Source of the DNA: Tilletia caries
Taxonomy: Eukaryota > Basidiomycota > Exobasidiomycetes > Tilletiales > Tilletiaceae
Direction: 5' to 3'
DNA length: 64,000 nt
Assembly (NCBI GenBank): GCA_032718865.1
Contig: JALUTQ010000027.1
Span: 124,001 to 188,000 of the forward strand
Each line of letters opens with the position of its first letter. Positions within the stretch are counted from its first letter, which is position 1. Shown piece by piece: positions 23,766-32,699 of this stretch. Made by a program: the position numbers and the translations under genes. Under the pieces are notes generated by a model. The model searched no databases, was not told the origin of the DNA, and saw nothing but the letters and a program-made list of their open reading frames with translations.

Positions 23766-23906
23766 CGCTCTACATCAGTCAGTTTTGAGCGTACAAGGCG
23801 CCCGCCGCCGCATACATCGGCTCTACAACCAGTCAGTATTGAGCGTACAAGGCGCCCGCCGCCGCATACATCGGCTCTACAACCAGTCAGTATTGAGCGT
23901 ACAATG
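23766..23906 (+). repeat. 54-bp tandem repeat, about 2.6 copies
   Basis: The unit starting GAGCGTACAA recurs at 23787, 23841 and 23895, a period of 54 bp, with two full copies nearly identical and partial ends. It lies in the 3' flank of the RING gene. The remaining spacer 23704-24181 shows no gene. Confidence 0.85.
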
Positions 23907-24181
23907 CTCTCACGCCAGCTGTCAGCGTTAGTTCACTACCGCTGGCTTTCTTGCGCTCATTTGTCCCACAGGTCCTGATGCCTGCGCCGCCGAAATGAGA
24001 TGAGGCAGACCAGCTTGTACGCATGCACGCCTGCAGCTGAAATTTCTTCCTCGCCTTCCAGCTGCGCTCTTCCCAGTCCAGCTGCGCTCTTCTTCTCACC
24101 CACTCCCATCTCCATCCCAGCCGGCTCTTGTTCACCCACTCTCACTCCCATCCCTATCCATCCAGTTGAAGCACAAACAAC

Positions 24182-25993
24182 ATGCTGTCGCAGCACCTGG
24201 TCAACCACGACGCATCCCAAGACATGACGGCGGCGCAGCGCTTCTTCAGCCTCCCAGAACTGGTCGGCCTCCTCTGCACCTGCTGCAGCACAGAGCGAGT
24301 CGATCTCATCACCCTCGCATCAGTCTCTCGATACCTCCGCGCAATCGCTCTTCCTCACTGGGCCAAACATCTCGATGTGGCGCTCTCGACAGCTGACAAG
24401 AAGCTCAACTTCTTCGTCGAGAATCCATCTTTGCTCCCCAAAATTCGCTATCTGCGCATTCGCAACGATGTCGTCGAACGAAAGCGCAGGACCCACCACG
24501 GAGTACAGTCATCCTCCAGCATCGCTGATCTCAAGGCCACGCCGCACTGGAACGAACTAAAGCTCTTGCTGGCCTTGATTGCCGCACAGTCATCATCTCT
24601 TGATCGGCCACCCGCCATCGACATTACCGTCAAAATAACGCATATCAGCGCTCTCGAGGCTGCGTTCCGCCCCTTCCCACGCTTGCAACATTGCATAGTC
24701 GCTCTACGCATCCTATCCGAATACGATGACGACATATTCGCGGGCATGCGCATGCAAGAAATCGAGCAAATGTGGCATCAGTCCTGCACTTTGCTTGCTC
24801 GCTTCATCCAGAACATATACGCGCAAGGACAAGGATGCTCAGCTTATGTGCAAAGCCATGGTGCCGACAACAGGAGCCACAGCGGCAGCGCATCCGGCTT
24901 GCGCCTCTTTCACTTCCAAGTAAAGGACCGGTCTTGCCCCCCCGTGCCCCTCACCTTCTGGACAGCATTATCCGCGGCCACAGCGTCGTCGCTGCGCGAC
25001 CTTACCCTCTTCCTCGACAAATCGGGCTCGCCGGAAGAAATCTGGCCTCTCCTCGCCCACCGCCAACTCTCCAAATTTGTTTTCCAAAACAGGGCGTCCC
25101 ACCTTGGCGACTCTTTCGAAGATTCTCTTGACCATAATCAGTCAACGCTTCAGCACCTGCGAATCGATATCCATACCGATAGCGCTGCTCAAGATCTTAC
25201 GTTCCGGCAGAACTTTCCTCAGCTGCAATATTTCTGCTGTCAGGGTCGTTACGATAATCACATTCAGCATCCCAACAATTTTGTGCAGCGGCATCCGACA
25301 CTCAAGGGTATCATCAATTGCTACCGATCATCCAACTTCCCGCACGTTGCATGTTCAGATCTTCGTGTTCTAGGCACCAGCCGCGAGGTCTTCGAAGAAC
25401 ACGCACTCCAAGGCGGTCGGCTTTCGCACGTGCGCACCCTCCTCAAGCCTGAAGACCTCTACACGAACTCATGGCTGACCCGTAGCCCAGACGCAGCCAG
25501 GGCCATCACCTGTCTCGAGCTCTTGACGTACCTCGACCGTCGCGACTTTGTCTACAAACATGCTCGCCATCATTTCCGCTTCGCTTTTTTATCCGATTTA
25601 CTCCCGAATTTGACTGAAATCACCATCCGGGTCCATGGCAACCATGATAGTCCTCCGACTCCAAAGCACGTTCTTGCTCAGGTCTTCATCAATCTCTGCT
25701 CGGCCAAGTCCTTACGCGTCCTGCACCTTCTCGAACACGGCAAAATTGAATTCCGGAACAGCAGTCGCCTTCTGGCCGACTTGCCCGACGCACGTTTCCC
25801 ACCTTCTTTCGAGTACTTCCACTGGGGATTCCCGTCACACGGCGAGACGCATTACTACCGTTTTGTGCCGTCCCCTCAGCAGGGCTCGCAGCAGGACGGA
25901 AGCAAGCGGGGTTACTTGCAACAGATTCCGTCGTTTTTCTGTACACGTATCACGAAGGAGGGCGTTTGGGAGCGCACATCCGATGCTCTGTAA
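24182..25993 (+). CDS. F-box-like protein, C-terminus truncated by a retrotransposon
   Basis: Single exon, ATG at 24182 in good context (AACATG), 603 codons. The N-terminus (FFSLPELVGLLCTCCSTERVDLITLASVSRYLRAIALPHWAKHLDV) resembles the degenerate F-box start seen in large basidiomycete F-box families, followed by an irregular leucine-rich body. Such proteins usually link Skp1 to unknown targets. The present stop TAA (25991-25993) lies inside the LTR that begins at 25989. Beyond the far LTR the same reading frame runs on for 20 codons to TAA at 32674-32676. The copy has thus swapped its native last 20 residues for one LTR-encoded residue. Whether the shortened protein works is unknown. Confidence 0.78.
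   Translation: MLSQHLVNHDASQDMTAAQRFFSLPELVGLLCTCCSTERVDLITLASVSRYLRAIALPHWAKHLDVALSTADKKLNFFVENPSLLPKIRYLRIRNDVVERKRRTHHGVQSSSSIADLKATPHWNELKLLLALIAAQSSSLDRPPAIDITVKITHISALEAAFRPFPRLQHCIVALRILSEYDDDIFAGMRMQEIEQMWHQSCTLLARFIQNIYAQGQGCSAYVQSHGADNRSHSGSASGLRLFHFQVKDRSCPPVPLTFWTALSAATASSLRDLTLFLDKSGSPEEIWPLLAHRQLSKFVFQNRASHLGDSFEDSLDHNQSTLQHLRIDIHTDSAAQDLTFRQNFPQLQYFCCQGRYDNHIQHPNNFVQRHPTLKGIINCYRSSNFPHVACSDLRVLGTSREVFEEHALQGGRLSHVRTLLKPEDLYTNSWLTRSPDAARAITCLELLTYLDRRDFVYKHARHHFRFAFLSDLLPNLTEITIRVHGNHDSPPTPKHVLAQVFINLCSAKSLRVLHLLEHGKIEFRNSSRLLADLPDARFPPSFEYFHWGFPSHGETHYYRFVPSPQQGSQQDGSKRGYLQQIPSFFCTRITKEGVWERTSDAL
25985..25988. repeat. Target-site duplication of the Ty3 element, left copy
   Basis: GCTC directly before the left LTR. 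The same GCTC follows the right LTR at 32611-32614. Most Ty3 elements make 5-bp duplications; the neighbouring T makes the exact length ambiguous. Confidence 0.75.
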
Positions 25994-26301
25994 CGGTAAG
26001 GTTACCGCTACTTATGTACTTCTATTATGGAAAGACGGTGCTGACCAGAAGCAGTGAATGCAGAGTGTGATTGAATCCTGAGAGAGAGAGAGAAGTTGAG
26101 TACAACAGAGTGAGGACGAGTCTGAGAGATGCTGTTGCCATGCGGCAGCGCAGCGAGTCACGTGGCAAGAGAAGAGCGAGCGGGAAAAAGAGAAGGGAAG
26201 CGAGAGGAAGAACGGAACTGGAACGGTGCAGAGAGAATAGAGAGCAAGAGAAGGAATAGAAAGAGAGAATACGAAGAGAGAATACGAGAGGGCCCATTAC
26301 A
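25989..26301 (-). repeat. 3' LTR of the Ty3 element
   Basis: Starts TGTAACGG and ends CCCATTACA on the plus strand. It contains the last part of the pol frame and supplies the stop codon of the F-box gene. It has 4 nt more than the other LTR near 26015. Confidence 0.95.
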
Positions 26302-29300
26302 TCCCCCCCCCCGAAAGAAGCTCGCCGTCCCGGGCGAGTATCAGTAGCACGACCAAGTCGGGAAAGAGCGTCGACGTTAACATGCAGGCGACCTGGGCGA
26401 TAAACGAACCGCAGATTGTCAAGATGCGGACGAAGGACCATCCGAGCGCGTTCGACGGCGTGCCCGTAGGGGATTGCGCCAGGCCGTGAGGTAAGCATGC
26501 CGGGGATAGGTGCGTGATCAGTAACGACCGTGACCTTAGCGCCTTCGAGCATGTGCTGAGCGCGGGTGAATCCCCAACTCAGACAGGCGAGCTCGAGCTC
26601 GGGTCCCGCCAGCTTTGATTCCGAGACCGTCGTTGCCCGAGAAAGAAACGCAACAGGACGCTCCACCAGCTGAGCGCGCGATCCGCCCACGTCGATGATC
26701 TTCGAGCGCGGCACCGGATCGACAAACGCGTCCAACTTTGCGTGGTGGAGAGGCGAGTCCAACGGCGGACAGAAAGTGAACACGCGCTGATTCGGGTCGC
26801 GGAGGATGGGAGCGGGGCGACGGTCACGGAGGCCTCGACGGAGCCCGGGCGGAGAGGGGACAACCGGCGAGGGCACAGGATCAGCGGTTGGGGCCGTAGC
26901 TGAGCCCGGAGGTCTGCTACCCGACGAGGGTGGAGCATCCGCATCATTCGCCGAGTCCGAGGCGTCGCGCTCAGATGCGAAGGGGTCAACACCGGCGGGG
27001 TGGACGTCGAGCTGCGCCACATCGAATTCGCTCTCGATGTTGAGCTCGGGAGGCACATCGACGAGGACACGGTGCGGGGAGATCACACGTCGAATGGGGA
27101 AAGGACCCAAGCGGACAGGGTCGAGCTTACCCGTGCGAGCGGCGCGGACTGGTCTCGTGTCTAAGCGAATCCAGACCAATGTACCCGGAGCCAAAGTTGG
27201 CAGGGGGGCGTGCCGACCGTCGAACTGGGACCTCTGACGGAGGCGTTCCACTTGAGTCCGAGTGCGAGCCTCGAGAATCCGCGCCCGCGCGCGATGGAAA
27301 CGCTCCGCCCACTCGCCGACGCCATCATGCTCAGCCGATCGCAACAACGCATCCACCAGGCGAGGCGAGTCGATGAAGATGGCATCGAACGGAGTCAAGC
27401 CGGCCGTGACATTCACCGAACTGTTGACGGCCAACTCGACCGCCGGCAAGCAATCCTCATCCCACATTCCGGCCGCCGCGGGAGCCATCGCCCGAAGTAT
27501 GCGTTGAACGATCTGAACCTGACGCTCGACTGGATTGGCTTGATGATGGTGTGGGGGAGTCGCGGTCACTCGTGCGCCGAGGAACGAAGCCAACTGCCGA
27601 CCGGCCTCTCCGACAATGCGCATGTCGTGATCGGATGTCAGGCGCTCAGGCCGCCAGCCAAAGCGAACCACACGATTCATCAGGAACCTCACGACGTCCT
27701 TGGCGGTAAAGGAGGCGGTGCAAGGCTCGAGCAACACCAACTTGGAGAAGGTGCACGTCGCGATGAGGTATGCGTCATGCCGGCGACGAGAGGTGGGCAT
27801 TCCCAAGACGACGTCCACGGAGGTGTGAGCGAAGGGACGAGTAGCATCCTGGGAAACGTCGAGCGAGCCAACCTTCCGACTCCGCTTCGTGCGGAGACAC
27901 CGATCGCAGTACCGGACGTACGCCTCAACCAGCACCGAGAGACGAGGGTGCCAGAACTGAGAAGACACCGAGGCGTATGTCTTGGCGAAGCCAAAGTGGC
28001 CACCGTCATCATGAGCCCGACGGAGGACTGGAAGCAGCATAGAGCGTGGTATGCACACCCGACCGTCGTCGCGCCGGATGAGGATGCCCTCACGAAGAAC
28101 GTACGTCTCATCGGTCGCGGTAGAAGGCGAGGCGAGTCGCCGCAGTGTGGGCCCAAAGGTAGGGTCGCTTCGAAGTGCCGCCGCCCACTCCTCGGAATCT
28201 AGGGGTGAAGCGAGACTCGGCCATGCGGGAGCGGCCACGGCGTCGGTCGCGACGGGGCACACATGAACCTGGTGAATCGCCGCAGCGAAGCCGCTCTTAC
28301 AAGCATCCGTGTAGAGCAGAAACGGGCGGTCGTAGTCGGGGTGTGCCAGCGTCGGCGGGTTGACAAGGGCGTCGCGGAGATCCTGGAACGCCGCATCGTG
28401 TACGTTAGACCAGTCAAGGAGCTCCGCCGTCTTCGTGGTGGGTGTGCCGTCGGCTCGCAACAAGCGCCAAGTACTACCGACCTTCTTGTACGATAGACCT
28501 TTGGTGAGAGCGGTGAGAGGTGCCGCTCGGTGAGCAAAGTGAGGAATAAAGGAACGATAGTATGAGAAAAGTCCCAAGGTGTGATAAAGCTCTTGCAAGT
28601 TCTGGGGGCGAGGGAGCTCTCGAACAGCCGCCGCGCGATCCTCCATCACACCAAGGCCAAAGCCAGACACCTTCCGACCCAACAACGTCAACTCGCGGAC
28701 GGCGAAGGTGCATTTACTGGGACTGAAACGCAGTCCCACGCGTTCGGCCTCCGACAAGATATAGTCGAGAGCACGAAGCTGTTCGTCCAGCGTGTGTGTG
28801 AAAGTGACGATGTCGTCCAGATAGACCAGAGCCGTGACCCAGCGGATGGGACCAAGCAGAGCATCCATCATTCGCTGGAAAAACGCCGGTGCGGACTTGA
28901 GGCCGAACGGGACTCGCCGGTACTGGAAAAGCCCGCGATGAGTGGCAAAGGCAGTTTTCCATCGATCCTCCTCATCGATATCGGCCTGATGGTACCCGCG
29001 TACAGCGTCCATGCTGCTGAACCAGGAGTGGCCACGAAGGTTTTCGATCACGTCGTCAACGCGAGGAAGTGGATATCGATCCGGGACGGTAGCAGTGTTG
29101 AGCGACCGATAGTCGACGCAGAAGCGAAGCTTCGTGCGCTGCTTGACCAGGTGTACCGGCGCGCTCACGGGGCTAGAGCTTTCCTCGACGACGCCCCACT
29201 CCAGCAATTGTGCCAACTCCTTGTCGATGGCGGCGCGTTTTTCGGGGCTGACGCGGCGGGGAGGATCAGCCTGGAGTTTGGCTGGGTCGTCGACGGGAAT

Positions 29301-30851
29301 CCGCATCGCCACGCCTTTGATGTGACCGGGGCGACCGTCCAAGGAAAAAGCTTCTTTGTGACGTCGGAGTAAGTCGACCACCGAGGCGTGAGGTTTGCTG
29401 TGTGCGTCCAACCCGACACGGAAGCACCCATCCACCAAGACCGTCGCGTCTTCCTGGGCTTGAGCGGCCACAGGTTGTTCGTCGAACTCGAAGGGGTCGA
29501 AGGGTCGTCCCGCTGGCGAGGGGGATGGAGAAGAGGTGCTCATGCCATCGTCGAGTGGGAAAGCGTGTGCTTGGAGGGTGGAGAGCGTTCCCGGACCGCA
29601 GGCTGTAGCCTCGCCAAGACAGGTACGGCTTGGGACCTCCAACGGCTCGTCCCCGAAGTTGGTGACGAGGAGACGGGAGGTGTTGTGATCCATGAGACAT
29701 GGAATAGCAGCCGCCACTTCGTTCTGCGCGGGATCGTGATGCCAGGTCGGGTCGAGGGTATAGTCGACGTTGGCGATCAGCGCCGCACAGTCCACGGGCA
29801 CCCAAGTGTGGTGACCGGGAGCAAGGACGACGGCCTTCCGGGTACAGATCTTGCCGAAGAAGGTGTGGGCATGAGGCCTGTCACTCTTCACGCGGAAGTT
29901 GTAGCCCTGAAGCGACGCCTTGTTACTGGCAGGGTCGACGACCAGACTATGCCCTGAAATCCAATCCTGCCCCAGCAGAACGCCGGGAGCGAAGGAAGGG
30001 ACGACGTGAAAGTCATGATCGAAGTGGAGCCGGACGGCTCCGCCAGTGTCGTCAGTGCCCTCGATGTCGAAGGGCAGCGTGACGAACCCCAATGTTCTTT
30101 CGGTGCCAATGCCGTTGATGCTCAGAGTCCCTCCCGAGGGAACCTGTCCGAGCCGTTTCGCCAGGCCTGCGTCAATGGTGGACAGCGAGGCACCAGTATC
30201 GACGAGGCAAGAGACAGGCGCCAGCTCAGCGTTGGTGAACTGAAGCTGACAGGACGTTGGAGCGTGGCGGAGGTGACCGAGACCAGAGCCCGTCTCCTCC
30301 AAGCGGGACAGCTTGACTTCCGTGTGCTCGCCTTGCGGGCGCTTTGGGGACACCGCGAATGTTGGCAGAGCAGCAGGTTGTCGAAGCCAGTGTTCCGCGA
30401 GGAAGAGAACGGAATCCTGATGATCATTCCTGGCCTGAAGAGGCGACGGAGGAGGATCATCAGTAGAACTCTGGTCAGAAGCAAAGGGGAGGCAAGTATG
30501 ATACTCGCCTTGGGTGTGACCCCGGGTGGTCTGAGCAGGGGTTGGCCCATGTCCTCTGTCAGGGCCCGGGGTCGGAATCGTGCGGTACCCACCGTCGAGG
30601 TCCCCTTCTGGGCCCAAAGGGGGCGCGACCCTCTCGACGGTGCTCTTGCATCCCTTGGCTGTAGTGTAGTGCCTGGCAGGGGGGTCGCGACGATCGGAGG
30701 AAGTGTAGTTCCGATCGTCTTCACCTTCAACCGTCCTCTCCGGCGCTGGCGGAGCCAGGAATGCCGTGGGAGGAGGCGGTTCACCCGGCTGATCCAAAGT
30801 AGGAAGAAGCTCGGGCGGTGAGCTTAGTTTTGCGTCATTGCGGACGTTCAG
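26025..30851 (-). CDS. pol: Ty3 pol polyprotein with split, rearranged RNase H
   Basis: Open from the gag stop region to TAA at 26027-26025 inside the 3' LTR; it has no ATG and is reached by -1 frameshifting. Protease: CLVDTGAS (about 30204-30187). Reverse transcriptase: RYPLPRVDD to VYLDD (about 28825-28812). RNase H first part: LLYTDACKSGFAAAIHQ (about 28317-28269). It then goes directly to a spacer and the integrase: H..H and CDRC zinc finger (27910-27893), core D in SVDVV (about 27820), D in SDHD (about 27640), E in NPVERQ (about 27538), and an LGPFPIRRV GPY/F-type module. After a Pro/Ser linker, RNase H resumes with ERPVAFLSR (about 26665), ELELAC, VTDHAPI and VDALSR (about 26372-26358). 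So the catalytic Asp of TDAC is separated from the other acidic residues by the whole integrase. Confidence 0.92.
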   Translation of the reverse strand: MNVRNDAKLSSPPELLPTLDQPGEPPPPTAFLAPPAPERTVEGEDDRNYTSSDRRDPPARHYTTAKGCKSTVERVAPPLGPEGDLDGGYRTIPTPGPDRGHGPTPAQTTRGHTQGEYHTCLPFASDQSSTDDPPPSPLQARNDHQDSVLFLAEHWLRQPAALPTFAVSPKRPQGEHTEVKLSRLEETGSGLGHLRHAPTSCQLQFTNAELAPVSCLVDTGASLSTIDAGLAKRLGQVPSGGTLSINGIGTERTLGFVTLPFDIEGTDDTGGAVRLHFDHDFHVVPSFAPGVLLGQDWISGHSLVVDPASNKASLQGYNFRVKSDRPHAHTFFGKICTRKAVVLAPGHHTWVPVDCAALIANVDYTLDPTWHHDPAQNEVAAAIPCLMDHNTSRLLVTNFGDEPLEVPSRTCLGEATACGPGTLSTLQAHAFPLDDGMSTSSPSPSPAGRPFDPFEFDEQPVAAQAQEDATVLVDGCFRVGLDAHSKPHASVVDLLRRHKEAFSLDGRPGHIKGVAMRIPVDDPAKLQADPPRRVSPEKRAAIDKELAQLLEWGVVEESSSPVSAPVHLVKQRTKLRFCVDYRSLNTATVPDRYPLPRVDDVIENLRGHSWFSSMDAVRGYHQADIDEEDRWKTAFATHRGLFQYRRVPFGLKSAPAFFQRMMDALLGPIRWVTALVYLDDIVTFTHTLDEQLRALDYILSEAERVGLRFSPSKCTFAVRELTLLGRKVSGFGLGVMEDRAAAVRELPRPQNLQELYHTLGLFSYYRSFIPHFAHRAAPLTALTKGLSYKKVGSTWRLLRADGTPTTKTAELLDWSNVHDAAFQDLRDALVNPPTLAHPDYDRPFLLYTDACKSGFAAAIHQVHVCPVATDAVAAPAWPSLASPLDSEEWAAALRSDPTFGPTLRRLASPSTATDETYVLREGILIRRDDGRVCIPRSMLLPVLRRAHDDGGHFGFAKTYASVSSQFWHPRLSVLVEAYVRYCDRCLRTKRSRKVGSLDVSQDATRPFAHTSVDVVLGMPTSRRRHDAYLIATCTFSKLVLLEPCTASFTAKDVVRFLMNRVVRFGWRPERLTSDHDMRIVGEAGRQLASFLGARVTATPPHHHQANPVERQVQIVQRILRAMAPAAAGMWDEDCLPAVELAVNSSVNVTAGLTPFDAIFIDSPRLVDALLRSAEHDGVGEWAERFHRARARILEARTRTQVERLRQRSQFDGRHAPLPTLAPGTLVWIRLDTRPVRAARTGKLDPVRLGPFPIRRVISPHRVLVDVPPELNIESEFDVAQLDVHPAGVDPFASERDASDSANDADAPPSSGSRPPGSATAPTADPVPSPVVPSPPGLRRGLRDRRPAPILRDPNQRVFTFCPPLDSPLHHAKLDAFVDPVPRSKIIDVGGSRAQLVERPVAFLSRATTVSESKLAGPELELACLSWGFTRAQHMLEGAKVTVVTDHAPIPGMLTSRPGAIPYGHAVERARMVLRPHLDNLRFVYRPGRLHVNVDALSRLGRATDTRPGRRASFGGGDVMGPLVFSLRILSFYSFSCSLFSLHRSSSVLPLASLLFFPLALLLPRDSLRCRMATASLRLVLTLLYSTSLSLSGFNHTLHSLLLVSTVFP
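26302..26312 (-). promoter_or_regulatory. Oligo-G polypurine tract
   Basis: On the minus strand ten G and one A directly precede the 3' LTR. This is the place where plus-strand DNA synthesis is primed in LTR elements; a pure G tract is unusual, since most are A/G mixtures. Confidence 0.7.
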
Positions 30852-32218
30852 AAACCCGAGTCCGCAGTGGTAGGGTAATCCTCGTCCGCATCGACGACGA
30901 GGACGTTATTGACCCTATTCTTGATGCAGTAGTCATGCGCGAATCCGAAGTGGTCGCCTTGACACTGGTGGAATGGACGCGTACACCACATTGTCTTGGT
31001 AGTGAGCGGAATCTGATACGCCATCATCCTCTTCTTTGACTCAGGGTGAGTTCGATAGCTGACGTTGGCGGGAGTGAAGTCCGAGCGGATCGACATCCCT
31101 TGTCGAGGATTGATGGGTCGACGACCAGCAGAAGCAGGCTGGGATGTCTGAGGGTAGGCGGTTACTGACATGTCCGACTGCGCGATGAATGCGCTCCCCG
31201 AAGTGGGACGAGTGAGCGAGTCGTATGCTGGAACTCCTGCCGAGGTCGAGGAGGATGACGGTCGGACCAGCGGACGCTGGAACTCCTGTCGCCAATATGT
31301 CTCCTGGTTCCGTAGCTCAGTGCGAAGAGCGGTCAGAGTGGGACTGTCGCGGAACGGAGTTTGGATGAGCTTCGCGACGGACGGATCGATTCCCTCGATC
31401 ACGTCGCTTATCAGCTCGCCGTCCTTCATCTCGGGCCAACCGATCTTGAGGAGAGCAGCCTTTACGAAGGAGTAGTGGACGAGATCCTCCTCGTCTGGGC
31501 GCCAGCACCGGTCGCGAGCCTGTCGGCGAACGATGTTCGTAGAAGGCTTGAAGTTCGCGCGTAAAGCGGAGATGAAGGAGGTGAGGTTCTTGAGGTGTGA
31601 CGAGCGTTCCAACTCGGTGAGGGAGGCGAACCAGAGGCGTGCCGCACCTCTCAGGGTACGTGGAAGGGCGCGCAGTAGGGCCTTCTCCCAGCTGGGGGCG
31701 TTCTCTGTTGCCCGAATGGCCTCGATGTTGGCGAGGAAAAGCGCAGTGTCTTCGGGAACGCCATCGAAGGTGCCAAGCTCGTCGGGCTTGATGGTAAAGG
31801 AGCGACCATTCTCAGTGGTGCTGGGCGGAGCGGAAGAGGGCATGGACGACTGTATGCGTATGTCCGAGGAGGCCTGAGGAGCCTTGCCCTCTGGGTAGGC
31901 CGCCGCCGCGCTGTTCCACTTGCCGGGAGCCGCAGATGACGTCGACGCGTCGGAGGTGTCGGGAGCGGGACCGGAAGTGGTTGAGGGTGCGGAGCTCGTG
32001 GTGGGAGGGGGAGGGTTGTTGAGAATGGCGATGAGCTTGTCGAACTTGTTGTGCAGAGCTGACACGCTCGTCTGCAGCTCGCCGATGTCAGAGCCGTGAG
32101 ACTCGATGGTGGAGCGGACGGAAGCGAGATCCTCGTCGAGCTTGATGCGAGCTGTGTCGAGCGTCGCGAACTCCTCGCGCGTAGGAGCTTCGGGGGGGCT
32201 TGTGCGTCGTGAGGCCAT
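30848..32218 (-). CDS. gag: Ty3 gag
   Basis: ATG at 32218, 456 codons, stop TGA at 30850-30848. An N-terminal coiled-coil-like stretch is followed by a Ser/Pro-rich linker. A retrotransposon gag capsid block follows (LGTFDGVPEDTALFLANIEA, ALLRALPRTLRGAARLWFASL, ELRNQETYWRQEF), typical of Ty3-type gag. The nucleocapsid end has a loose C-x6-C-x8-H-x2-C pattern (CTRPFHQC...H..C) instead of a standard CCHC knuckle. Gag forms the cytoplasmic particle. It overlaps pol at the frameshift site. Confidence 0.9.
   Translation of the reverse strand: MASRRTSPPEAPTREEFATLDTARIKLDEDLASVRSTIESHGSDIGELQTSVSALHNKFDKLIAILNNPPPPTTSSAPSTTSGPAPDTSDASTSSAAPGKWNSAAAAYPEGKAPQASSDIRIQSSMPSSAPPSTTENGRSFTIKPDELGTFDGVPEDTALFLANIEAIRATENAPSWEKALLRALPRTLRGAARLWFASLTELERSSHLKNLTSFISALRANFKPSTNIVRRQARDRCWRPDEEDLVHYSFVKAALLKIGWPEMKDGELISDVIEGIDPSVAKLIQTPFRDSPTLTALRTELRNQETYWRQEFQRPLVRPSSSSTSAGVPAYDSLTRPTSGSAFIAQSDMSVTAYPQTSQPASAGRRPINPRQGMSIRSDFTPANVSYRTHPESKKRMMAYQIPLTTKTMWCTRPFHQCQGDHFGFAHDYCIKNRVNNVLVVDADEDYPTTADSGF
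30851..30857 (-). promoter_or_regulatory. -1 ribosomal frameshift heptamer GGGTTTC at the gag stop
   Basis: Gag codons read TCG GGT TTC TGA. G-GGT-TTC has the X-XXY-YYZ form and lies directly before the stop. Slipping back one base gives CTG AAC GTC, which is the open pol frame. No downstream pseudoknot was worked out. Confidence 0.75.
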
Positions 32219-32283
32219 TGGGGTGTTGGGACTTGGGAGATACGAAGCTGTTGATGAGAAGGCAATGTTATCAGGGTCAGTTC

Positions 32284-32301
32284 AATCTACTCTCATCACC
32301 A
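32284..32301 (-). promoter_or_regulatory. Candidate primer-binding site
   Basis: Directly inside the 5' LTR the minus strand reads TGGTGATGAGAGTAGATT, starting with the TGG expected to pair with tRNA CCA. I cannot say which tRNA matches. Confidence 0.5.
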
Positions 32302-32610
32302 TGTAACGGTAAGGTTACCGCTACTTACTTCTATTATGGAAAGACGGTGCTGACCAGAAGCAGTGAATGCAGAGTGTGATTGAATCCTGAGAGAGAGAGA
32401 GAAGTTGAGTACAACAGAGTGAGGACGAGTCTGAGAGATGCTGTTGCCATGCGGCAGCGCAGCGAGTCACGTGGCAAGAGAAGAGCGAGCGGGAAAAAGA
32501 GAAGGGAAGCGAGAGGAAGAACGGAACTGGAACGGTGCAGAGAGAATAGAGAGCAAGAGAAGGAATAGAAAGAGAGAATACGAAGAGAGAATACGAGAGG
32601 GCCCATTACA
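32302..32610 (-). repeat. 5' LTR of the Ty3 element
   Basis: 309 nt, near-identical to the copy at 25989-26301. Followed on the plus strand by the target duplication GCTC (32611-32614). Confidence 0.95.
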
Positions 32611-32676
32611 GCTCTTGGGACAACGACCATCTACGATCACACGCCGCTGGACGGGCCGATCATGCACCTCTCTTAA
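32611..32676 (+). pseudogene. Severed 3' end of the F-box gene
   Basis: Starts with the duplicated GCTC. Read in the F-box frame it gives 20 further codons (LGTTTIYDHTPL and so on) and TAA at 32674-32676. The frame fits exactly when one target copy and the element are removed, which supports this as the native C-terminus. Confidence 0.75.
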
Positions 32677-32699
32677 GCGTGAGTGGAGCAACATCTCCA

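Larger units (their letters stand above)
25989..32610 (-). mobile_element. Complete Ty3/gypsy LTR retrotransposon
   Basis: About 6.6 kb. The LTRs (313 and 309 nt) differ, as far as I can see, only by one 4-nt indel, so insertion is recent. LTR ends are TG...CA with TGTAA/TTACA inverted ends. Order on the minus strand: 5' LTR, primer site, gag, -1 frameshift site, pol (protease, RT, part of RNase H, integrase, rest of RNase H), oligo-G tract, 3' LTR. There is no envelope-like gene and no chromodomain. Both frames are open, so the copy may still be able to move, if the unusual pol works. Confidence 0.93.

Noticed and set aside
23766..23906. Possible CRISPR-like array
   Set aside because: Plain tandem repeat with period 54 and no variable spacers, in a fungal genome.
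26800..27120. Chromodomain at the integrase C-terminus
   Set aside because: After the GPY/F-type module the sequence is Pro/Ser/Asp-rich linker with no aromatic cage pattern.
27210..29957. Several plus-strand open frames of 100-330 codons
   Set aside because: Antisense to the conserved pol domains.
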